This document shows, piece after piece, positions 56,535 to 64,000 of a DNA stretch of 64,000 nt. The notes beneath the pieces are model-generated. The model was not told where the DNA came from, searched no databases, and worked only from the letters and a program-made list of their open reading frames with translations. Position 1 is the first letter of the stretch. Each line of letters begins with the position of its first letter. Source of the DNA: Diogma glabrata (lineage: Eukaryota; Arthropoda; Insecta; Diptera; Cylindrotomidae); contig OY856186.1 in assembly GCA_963693315.1 (NCBI GenBank), positions 231,964,392 to 232,028,391 of the forward strand. The letters are read 5' to 3'. The translations under genes were made by a program, and so were the position numbers.

Positions 56535-56581
56535 TGTTAAGTTTAGAAATGGATAGTAAGAAAAACAACTTTATCTCTTTA
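56535..56581 (-). repeat. 3' LTR remnant, 47 bp
   Basis: Identical to 61142-61188 and adjoined by the target duplication, but the remaining about 155 bp of LTR and probably the polypurine tract are missing. A short GATAAAGAGATAAAG direct repeat at the break suggests deletion by microhomology. Confidence 0.85.
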
Positions 56582-57543
56582 TCTCGTAAAAAATAATTAG
56601 TTGTTTCCGACCGAGGACGTTTAGCATAGCTTGGTTCTAACGGTTTGTGTTTGCGTTTTTTAGTTCTACGAACTATAGCGGGAGTTGTCGGATAATATTT
56701 AAATTTGTTAATATCTTTGTTGAAAACTTTTAGTTGATTTCGATGTGCTATTCGGGTAGTACCCCCCACTTTTATCAAATATAAATATTTGCTTAATCGT
56801 TTAACAACCTCCCCTTGAATCCATTTTATATCACTTTTGTTACAATTGTGGTTTAAATATAAAATTTCTTGACGCGGTGGAATATTAAAAGTACTTCTCA
56901 TTTTCGTATCCCTATGTAAAACATCCTGCAAGTTGAATTTAACTTTTTTAATTATATTATTGGTTTTATGATTTTTATTTTTTAAGTGTGATAGTAGTGT
57001 ATGTGGTTCATGTTTAAACATTAAACTTGCTTGAGATATCCCGGTTACAGTTGAGGGTGTTGACCTATAACTAAATAGAAAATTTACAATTATTTCTTTA
57101 ATATTTTGCCTTTCATGGGACGACTTTTTAAGCGTATTTCTTACGGTTTGCACGGCTCTTTCTACTAAACCGTTACTAGCTGGGTGGTAGGGTGGACTAT
57201 GCGTGAGCTTAATATTATTTGACATGCAAAAATTTGCAAACACTTTTGATGAAAAAGGGGGACCATTATCCCTAACGATTTCCATGGGTAGTCCGAAAAT
57301 TGCGAATTGGTGCTTTAATTTGGACAATACTGAAGACGCAGAATATCCATTTAAACTGTACACATCGATCCATTTGGAAAAGCTATCACATGAAATTAAA
57401 AAAATCGTATTTTCCGAAGTGGAATAAATCAAGGTGAATTCTTTCATACGGTTCCGATGTATGCGGCCATTGATAATTTGGACAATCCAAAGTACGTTTC
57501 TGATAAATATTACACGTAATACAACTTTTGGCAAATTCCTCAA
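56582..57543 (-). pseudogene. gypsy integrase core and C-terminus
   Basis: Contains FLISCDSFSKWIDVY, IVRDNGPPFSS (second Asp) and SNGLVERAVQTVRNTLKK (Glu), with exactly 35 residues between Asp and Glu, then FLFSYRSTPSTVTG and a basic tail. The open frame continues past 56582 into the LTR remnant only because the natural 3' end of the internal region has been deleted. The first 35 codons of the open frame are out-of-frame noise overlapping the previous segment. Confidence 0.87.
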
Positions 57544-58240
57544 TCATCTTGTCTATTCCAATCCACCATACATTTTCTCGGGCTAGGGTTTTCATTCGCA
57601 CAATTCCCACATGTGGTTCATGAAGTAGCCTTACCACATTTATTTGCAAGGAACTTGGTATCACTACTCGATCACCATAAAATAAACAATCATTAGAGCA
57701 GGACAAGGCATTTTTTAACTTAAAATAAACTTTTAAATGTATTGGAATTTCTGTGGGCCATTCATTCATTAAATATTTGAAAACATTTGCTAAAATTTTA
57801 TCAGTCTGCGTTGCTTTTGCGATTTCTTGTTGGGTTAACGGTAACTGTGCAGATACATTAAATGAATGTATTTCTGGTTCTGTCCACCCAGTATTTCCAT
57901 CCAAAGGTAACCGTGAGAGACATTCGGCGTTACCCATCCTTGATCCCTTTCGATATTTCATTTCATAATTGTATGACGAGAGAAATAAAGCCCATCGATG
58001 GATTCTTTGAGCCGCTACCGATGCCAGACCTTTTTTGTTGTTAAAAATTTCTTGTAGTGGCTTGTGATCACTATAAATGAGAAAGTTTTTGCCATACAAA
58101 TATTTGTTGAATTTTTTTACGGCGAATACTACCGCCAAAGTCTCCCGGTGTAGTTGACTATAATTCTTTTCCGCAGGGCTTAGGGTACTGGACGCAAACA
58201 TAATCGGCCTTTTTTCGTTATTCATACGGGCTGACATCAC
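57386..58240 (-). pseudogene. gypsy RNase H and integrase zinc-binding segment
   Basis: RNase H is read as RPIMFASSTLSPAEKNYSQL, ETLAVVFAVKKFNKYL and FLIYSDHKPLQEIF. The integrase HHCC finger follows: HEPHVGIVRMKTLA ... CITCNIYQ. Just before the frame ends it reaches EPYERIHLDLF, the first catalytic Asp of the integrase core. The remaining core is in the next frame. Confidence 0.87.
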
Positions 58241-59462
58241 AAGAGACTATCAATGGTAGTTTTGGATAAAAAAAAACTAATAACTTTTCATTTGTTAGCA
58301 TTTCTCTACACTTTACAAAACTTTTCTGACAGTCTTCTGACCATATAAATTCTTCACCTCTCCGTAACAAACTATATAAGGGATACAGTAGAGATGATAA
58401 ATTTGGTAAAAATTTGCCATAATAATTTATAAGTCCAAGAAATGACTGAAGCTCACTTACATTTGTCTGTGCAGGAGCTTTAGCAATTGCCTCCACTTTT
58501 TTCGGGTTTGGTTGAATACCATCTTTAGAAATGACATGGCCTAAATACTCTACGGAACTCATAAAATATTTACATTTCTCAACATTTATTTTAATGTTAA
58601 AATCATTAAGCCTAAGCAAAACCTGTTTTAACCTTTCCTTGACTTCCTCTTCCTTGGTTCCACCAACCAACACATCATCCAGATATGTAGTAACACCATC
58701 AATATCCATTAACACCTGGTCTATAACTCCTTGAAATATCGACGGTGCTGATGAAATGCCGAAAGGCAAGCGTTCATAGCGAAATAATCCCTTTTGAGTG
58801 TTTATTGTTACTAAAGGTTTTGACCGCTCACTCAATGCCAATTGCTGATAGGCCCCTTTAAGATCGATAACTGAGAAACAAGCGTATCCAGCTAAAGTGG
58901 CAAAAACATCTTCGATCACCGGGAGAGGATAGTGTTCCATGGTAATATATTTATTAATGGTTACTTTATAATCACCACAAATTCTAATCGAACCATCTGG
59001 TTTTGGAACTACTACCATTGGTGAAGCCCATTCACTATATTTAACCGGGATTAATATATGTTCTTCCACTAATCTAGCTAGTTCTTTGTCAACATTTTCT
59101 CTAAGAGCAAATGGTACCGTGTAGGCTTTATGGAAAATAGGCTGAACGTCCTCCTTTATTAGAATATCTGTCGTAAAATTTTTTATAGGGTCTTTATTTT
59201 TAGCATCAACAACCTTCGGAACTAACGCATACAAATCTTTAATCACAGACAATGTTACCTGATTCATCCTCGGTGTACTTAAATCCTCAAATTTCATTGG
59301 CTTGCACAGATTTACTTCCGCTTCTTTATTTTGGTTCAAAAAAATTGACTTCCATTTTGGAAAAATAATTGAAAGCCAATCTCGTCCCATGATTGGTACA
59401 AAATCCGCTTCCGTTTTTAACACCGCTAATTTTAAATTATGTTTATGATTTATCCACTCCAC
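58218..59462 (-). pseudogene. gypsy reverse transcriptase segment
   Basis: After the protease end (FVPIMGRDWL) comes the full RT: WASPMVVVPKPDGSIRICGD, motif A FSVIDLKGAYQQL, RYERLPFGISSAPSIFQ, motif C TTYLDDVLVGG, VEYLGHVISKDGI and LQSFLGLINYYGKFLP. It runs into RNase H (LIVSCDVSPYE), where it stops. The next segment overlaps it in another frame, pointing to a small deletion in the early RNase H region near 58230. RT catalytic residues are intact. Confidence 0.88.
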
Positions 59463-59842
59463 TGTAACCTCGATATAATATACCCCAACACATCCACTCT
59501 ACTTCCTGTAATTACAACAATACTATTAACACCTAATTTATGTAAAATTGAATTATTAAAATTAGTTTTATAAAATTTTTCATCAATCACGGAGAAGCAA
59601 GCCCCACTGTCAATTTCCATATCAACTGGCTTCTTCTCTATAAGTATTGTAACTATGAATGGAGGTTCAATATTAGGATTATCAATAAAATTATTTATTC
59701 TAAACTCATCACAATTGTTCAATACTTCCCTGTTATAATTACGATTGTTGTTATAAAAACGGCGATAATTGCTTCGGTTGCGGCGAGCTCGCCGTGAATG
59801 ACCAATTTTACCGCATTCAAAACATTTCCAATTTCTAGCCAC
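59450..59842 (-). pseudogene. zinc knuckle and aspartic protease segment
   Basis: Starts CVARNWKCFECGKIGHSRRA. This is a C-x2-C-x4-H knuckle in which the last cysteine position is arginine, so the zinc site is probably broken. The protease core is VDMEIDSGACFSVID, with the active-site DSG. The frame breaks again at 59450-59462, before the second half of the protease (IMGRDWL), which lies in the next segment. Confidence 0.8.
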
Positions 59843-59849
59843 ACACTGG

Positions 59850-60605
59850 TTAATTCAGTTGGCTACCTGCGCATTTTTTGCAATTATAAATCGACTTATC
59901 TTCAGTTGAACTACCCGTGCTTGAATTACTTTTGTTTCTGTATGGTGTTGGTGACCGGTTATGCGTTCTTCTATTATTTAAACTTCTATATGGTGTCATT
60001 GACCGACTACTGGATGACCTTTCCCTACTGTTACTTCGAACACTTGTCCGACCCCTACTAGTTGAAGGTTGCATATTGTAAACCGTTGGTTCCGTTTTCA
60101 TTTTCCGATGTTCATTACCTGACATCTCCATATTCAAAGACAACTCACATGCTTTTTTGAAGGTTAAATCTTTTTCAGATAATAGCGCTGTTTGAATCTT
60201 ATAGTCGTTTAATCCCAACACAAATTTATCACGCAATGCTCTTTCCAAATATCCTGCGAGATTACACGTTGCCGCTAGTGACTCAAGTTCCACGATATAT
60301 TCGCTGATCGTTTCATTTATCATTTGGCTGCGTTTTAAAAACTTAAAACTTTCGGCGATTTCAATATGCGCCGGTTGAAAATGTTCTTTCAATAACTCCG
60401 TCGATTCGGCATACGTTTTCTTTATGGGACTTTCCGGGTGTAATAGTCGACATAAAATTTCAAAAGATTCTGGCCCAACAAATGTTATAAATAATGACGC
60501 TTTCTTCTCATCTCCCACATCATTGCATTTAAAGAACTCACCCATCCTCATCAAATATCTATTAAAATCACCGCCCGGCGTGAAAGGTTCAATCGACCCT
60601 ATCAT
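59850..60605 (-). CDS. gypsy element gag
   Basis: The start is placed at the ATG at 60605 (MIGSIEPFTPGGDFNRYL) because the upstream open frame reads untranslated leader. The protein has the capsid-like block FNRYLMRMGEFFKC ... KKASLFITFVGPESFEIL ... EYIVELESLAATC ... ALRDKFVLGLND of insect Ty3/gypsy Gag. An Arg/Ser-rich stretch follows, ending in NCKKCAG, the start of a zinc knuckle. The frame stops there (59850), one frame away from the next segment. That is either a decayed frameshift or part of the element's Gag-Pol junction; decay is likelier because the stop falls inside the knuckle region. Confidence 0.8.
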   Translation of the reverse strand: MIGSIEPFTPGGDFNRYLMRMGEFFKCNDVGDEKKASLFITFVGPESFEILCRLLHPESPIKKTYAESTELLKEHFQPAHIEIAESFKFLKRSQMINETISEYIVELESLAATCNLAGYLERALRDKFVLGLNDYKIQTALLSEKDLTFKKACELSLNMEMSGNEHRKMKTEPTVYNMQPSTSRGRTSVRSNSRERSSSSRSMTPYRSLNNRRTHNRSPTPYRNKSNSSTGSSTEDKSIYNCKKCAGSQLN

Positions 60606-61123
60606 AATTTGTAATTTAATTAATTTTTGTAACGAATAAAAACCAATAATATTATTTTTCGCCACAATCACCTTACGTATATAGATAAAGGTAGACAAAA
60701 CAAAAAAAAATCGTGGCACAGTGGTACAATGTATCTAATTTTTTATTTATTTAATTAATCATTTAAAAATGATAACCATACTACCTTTAATATCGCTAAT
60801 TTATTTAATTAATCATTTAAAAATGATAACCACGCTACATTTAATACAAAAAAACTCAAAATTTTCAATCTATTTACCACATAAAAAATCAATTTCCCTC
60901 CAATTTAAAACTTAAATGTCAGCAAGAACTTGGTTACTTTATTTTAGAAAGAATTAAATTATTTGCTAATAATCAATCTTTCATCCAAATTATTATTAAA
61001 TTTATTTTTTTTTCTTTTGTGTAATAATTTAACTTTTTCACCCACGCACTTTTTAATTTTTTATGTATTAGTTTTATTAGAAAAATAAAAATTCAAATGA
61101 ATATTACCTATGCGTGCAGTTCA

Positions 61124-61140
61124 TCCCATCTTCGGCGCCA
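61124..61140 (-). other. putative tRNA primer-binding site
   Basis: On the minus strand TGGCGCCGAAGATGGGA lies one base after the LTR end. TGG at the start pairs with the CCA of a tRNA 3' end. The exact tRNA is not identified. Confidence 0.7.
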
Positions 61141-61141
61141 T

Positions 61142-61343
61142 TGTTAAGTTTAGAAATGGATAGTAAGAAAAACAACTTTATCTCTTTACTTGTTGGCTAT
61201 CTAAATTCAATTGAACTTTATTATAATCAATTCTGATCTCAACAACTTATACTATTACAAATATGTATATGTAAATCTAGTACAATTAACTTATGGATAA
61301 ATAATAACAATTACCTCGATAAGTTAGTACATTGTACATTACA
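61142..61343 (-). repeat. 5' LTR of the gypsy element (202 bp)
   Basis: Bounded by TG...CA-type ends and directly adjoining target copy GTTTA. Its inner 47 bp are identical to 56535-56581. It should contain the promoter and polyadenylation signals; none was pinned down. Confidence 0.85.
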
Positions 61344-61473
61344 GTTTAGACTATAATTCTAAAATTGGACCGAAATTTGAATAAAAAGCAAAACTAAAAA
61401 CTAGGCTAAACAAAATACACAAAAACTGAAATTGATCGATGGTTGAGAAACTCACCTTAAAGTAAGTAACTAA

Positions 61474-64000
61474 TTTTTTTTTTTTTTTTTTTTTTATTTT
61501 TTATTTTCCAAAAAACTAAATTTATATAGGAAAACAATATACAATAATATACGGTATATAATTAAGTAAGTGATGCAAAAAATTATAATAATTATATAAT
61601 AATAAAGATATTTCATTTTACATTTTTTTTGAATAAACAGCGATTTATGAAGTATGTATACAAGAATTATGTTCATATAAAATATTATATTCTTATAAAA
61701 TATTTGGTTTTATTTTTTATTAAGATAACTACTAAAAACTACTATATATGCTACTGGGGAGATGATAATTGGTAACTCATAAGGCTTTATATACAAATAT
61801 CAATTTCAGGCGTAACAAAGTGTTTGACTAGCTCAAGGTGTGAGAAATATCATAATCGTGCCCAAACTCTTTTAAAAGTTTCAATCTTAATTGTTTTTAA
61901 ACTTGCTTATCTTTAGTTCTTTGTATTCTTCGTCCAGGTCATTGAATAACTTTATACCTTTATAGAATGCACTATTCATAGAAATAGTTTTAGTGTATTT
62001 TTGTGTTCTATAGTACTTGCTGAATCGACTTTGCCTATTGCTTACTTCAAAGTTGGTTACAAGGGCGTTATTGACAACAATTAACTTGTGCGATATCTTG
62101 TAGATAAGAAAGATGTATTCATAATCTATTAACTTGTGAATTGGTAAGATGGAATTGGAATATAAAGGTTTCGTAGGAAAGCGTGGTGGTAGATTGTACA
62201 TATATTTTAGAGATTTGTTTTGTAAGATCTGTAGTTCATTTAATTTTGAAGACAATCCCGCTCCCCATATTGGTAATAGGTACAATAACTGAGAATTAAT
62301 ATACGCATGATATAATTTATGTAGTACAGGGTGGTAAATGTATTTAGCGATACGTCTTAAAGCGCCTACATACGGTGCAATTTTTGATTTTACGAACTCT
62401 ATGTGTGTTGTATAATTTAGCTTCTTACTGATATGTAGACCAAGATAGTTAATATGGTCAACCCTTTTAATCGTCTCACCGTTCACCGAAACACAATCAA
62501 GCGAAGAATCCTGTAAGTCATAATTTTTCCAGTGGAAGATTATGTAATGGGTTTTTTTACAATTTAGCTGAAGGGAATTGAGAGAAAGCCAATGTTGGAG
62601 AATTTTCAGGTCGTTTTCGATAGCTGTTTTTAGTTCAATATTATTTCTACAACTATAAATAATAGCTGCATCATCTGCAAATAATTGGATGTATCCCGTT
62701 AACGGCAATGAAAAAATGTCATTTACATAGAGTAGGAACAGTATTGGTCCAAGAATTGATCCTTGGGGTACGCCACATTTCACTTTTAGTAATTCGGAGG
62801 AATATTCATTTAATTGTACGAACTGCATCCTATTAGAAAGATAATTTTCGAGGAGTTTTAAGACATTCCCTCTAATTCCAGCTGCATGTAGTTTTTTGGA
62901 GAGTGTGGTATAGTTTAAACAATCAAATACCTTCATGAAAACTATAAAGAGACAGGCTGTTTTTTTATTTTTTTCTAAGCTTCGATAAAGAGATTCAGTC
63001 ATATTGAGAGTTGCGGAGGGTGTGTTTGTATGTTTTTTAAATCCAAATTGGTTTTTATGGATAATATTGTTAAGATTAAGATGCTCCATTATCCGACTGT
63101 GCATCGCTCTTTCATATATTTTGGATATGACAGGAAGCACAGATATAGGCCTATAATTTCCCTTGTTGGATTTATCGCCGCCTTTAAAAATTGGAATAAT
63201 GCGGGCAATTTTTAGATAATCTGGAAAAGTATTGTTTTTAAAAGCTAAATTTATACCATCTCTGATAACTGGACCAAATTTTGCTAAGTTTGCTTTAAGA
63301 AATTTTGTTGAAATTCCATCAACTCCAGTTGACGCAGAAGAGTCAAGTTGATTTATTATACCGTTAATTTCATTAGTATCAACGGGACTAAAATCTGTAA
63401 GTTGGTGATGGGCTACAGAGTTAATAATGTTATGGCTTTGTTGATGGCAGTTTTTGGTATTTATCTGAAGACCTATATTGTTGAAGTGTTCGTTTAATGC
63501 CTTAACAACTAGTTCTTGATCGGATACGTTTGAATTGTTATGATTCAGGGTAATAGGTTCGACACTCTCACGTTGGGGGCGATTGTGTAAGATCTCATTT
63601 ATTATTCCCCATGTTTTCTTAGGATTATTTACATTGTCCATGAACTTATTGGAATAATATAAGCGTTTCTGAGTAACTATGAGATCATTGATTTCATGAC
63701 GAAGTCGTTTAAATTGTTCTAGAAAATATAGATTTAATGGATATTTTTTTTTTAGTTTATAAAACAGATCCCTTTCCTTCATTTTATTAAGCAACAGAGG
63801 AGTAGACCAGGCCTTATGATAACTTTTTTGAATTTTTTTGGTTTTGCTAGTACTTTGGCTTATTATTTTGCTTAGCTTATTATATAGATCTTCGAATGAG
63901 ATTAGAGAGAAGTCAATATTGGACAACTGATTTTGTATATTTCGGTAATCTATTTTTGTTACTGATTTATAAACCGGAATTTTTGTTTTGGTGTTATTGA
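61474..64000 (-). mobile_element. LINE (CR1/Jockey-like), 3' part, continues past the window
   Basis: Poly(A) tail on the minus strand (T-run 61474-61495), 3' UTR 61496-61886, then a long ORF running off the end of the window. It lies 125 bp from the gypsy element's target duplication. The 5' end and target duplication cannot be seen. Confidence 0.85.
61887..64000 (-). CDS. LINE ORF2, RT part, partial at its 5' end
   Basis: The frame is open from the window edge (64000) to the stop at 61887, at least 704 codons. The endonuclease must lie beyond the window. It starts with the linker (KAWSTPLLLNKMKERD, a block typical between endonuclease and RT). RT follows: STGVDGISTKFLKANL, ARIIPIFKGGDKSNKGNYRP, FGFKKHTNTPSATLN, motif A region LFIVFMKVFDCLNY, motif B CGVPQGSILGPILFLLYVND, motif C LFADDAAIIY, INYLGLHISKKLNY and the thumb. 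In motif A the catalytic first Asp is Val (codon at 62940-62942, GTT where GAT is expected), so the enzyme should be inactive although the frame is intact. There is no RNase H. Confidence 0.88.
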   Translation of the reverse strand, partial: NNTKTKIPVYKSVTKIDYRNIQNQLSNIDFSLISFEDLYNKLSKIISQSTSKTKKIQKSYHKAWSTPLLLNKMKERDLFYKLKKKYPLNLYFLEQFKRLRHEINDLIVTQKRLYYSNKFMDNVNNPKKTWGIINEILHNRPQRESVEPITLNHNNSNVSDQELVVKALNEHFNNIGLQINTKNCHQQSHNIINSVAHHQLTDFSPVDTNEINGIINQLDSSASTGVDGISTKFLKANLAKFGPVIRDGINLAFKNNTFPDYLKIARIIPIFKGGDKSNKGNYRPISVLPVISKIYERAMHSRIMEHLNLNNIIHKNQFGFKKHTNTPSATLNMTESLYRSLEKNKKTACLFIVFMKVFDCLNYTTLSKKLHAAGIRGNVLKLLENYLSNRMQFVQLNEYSSELLKVKCGVPQGSILGPILFLLYVNDIFSLPLTGYIQLFADDAAIIYSCRNNIELKTAIENDLKILQHWLSLNSLQLNCKKTHYIIFHWKNYDLQDSSLDCVSVNGETIKRVDHINYLGLHISKKLNYTTHIEFVKSKIAPYVGALRRIAKYIYHPVLHKLYHAYINSQLLYLLPIWGAGLSSKLNELQILQNKSLKYMYNLPPRFPTKPLYSNSILPIHKLIDYEYIFLIYKISHKLIVVNNALVTNFEVSNRQSRFSKYYRTQKYTKTISMNSAFYKGIKLFNDLDEEYKELKISKFKNN

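Larger units (their letters stand above)
56535..61343 (-). mobile_element. Ty3/gypsy LTR retrotransposon
   Basis: Target duplication GTTTA lies at 56530-56534 and 61344-61348. On the minus strand the 5' LTR is 61343-61142 (starts TGTAATGTAC, ends CTTAACA), followed after one base by a primer-binding site. The order gag, protease, RT, RNase H, integrase identifies Ty3/gypsy (integrase after RNase H). There is no env-like frame. The 3' LTR is reduced to its last 47 bp. Several frameshifts break gag-pol. Confidence 0.93.

Noticed and set aside
57753..57968. Plus-strand frames of 60-87 codons within the gypsy element
   Set aside because: Opposite to well-identified pol segments; no independent support.

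Overview
This window looks like transposon-packed, AT-rich heterochromatin or an intergenic block from an insect. A fly (Diptera) is my best guess, from the mix of Penelope-like, I/LOA-like, Jockey/CR1-like, Ty3/gypsy, hAT, Helitron and foldback elements and the very AT-rich spacer. That is inference: no host gene, tRNA, rRNA or species-diagnostic sequence was recognised. Essentially every substantial open frame belongs to a mobile element.

Left third (1-25.2 kb): old material. It starts with a decayed non-LTR reverse transcriptase fragment (150-583, minus) and a degenerate tandem array built on TGTCGGAC-type motifs (1080-1600). A hAT transposon with a perfect 8-bp target duplication follows (4771-7046), itself riddled with small inverted-repeat elements. 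Next is a decayed Helitron with readable Rep/helicase fragments and a canonical CTAG end (to 9137). Then comes a family of foldback-like elements with long inverted arms made of internal subrepeats (9701-14180, 17549-21577 and several single arms). A hairpin of about 570 bp sits inside the loop of the first.

Middle (25.2-34.3 kb): mostly featureless AT-rich DNA with small repeats, one coding-like pseudo-exon (29583-29760) and a 2.8-kb DNA transposon (31479-34285). The transposon has long terminal inverted repeats, a 6-bp target duplication, a decayed intron-containing DDE-type transposase remnant and a small opposed ORF.

The most striking structure is at 34.6-49.6 kb. Two copies of one Penelope-like element (RT plus GIY-YIG endonuclease) lie head to head as an almost perfect palindrome with 2634-bp arms. 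The left arm is split by a full-length 9481-bp LINE inserted with a 9-bp target duplication. Once the LINE and one duplication are subtracted, both arms have exactly the same length. The LINE has an intact zinc-knuckle ORF1 and an intact endonuclease/RT/RNase H ORF2. Between them is a 387-codon ORF with hydrophobic segments and an in-frame 243-bp tandem duplication.

Right end (49.6-64 kb): a frameshifted Jockey/CR1-type LINE (52681-about 56320, minus), a Ty3/gypsy LTR retrotransposon (56535-61343, minus) with GTTTA target duplications and a 3' LTR cut down to 47 bp, and the 3' part of another LINE running off the window (61474-64000, minus) whose RT has lost its motif A aspartate.

Order of events read from nesting: foldback, Helitron and hAT debris are oldest; the Penelope palindrome is young; the 9.5-kb LINE is younger still.
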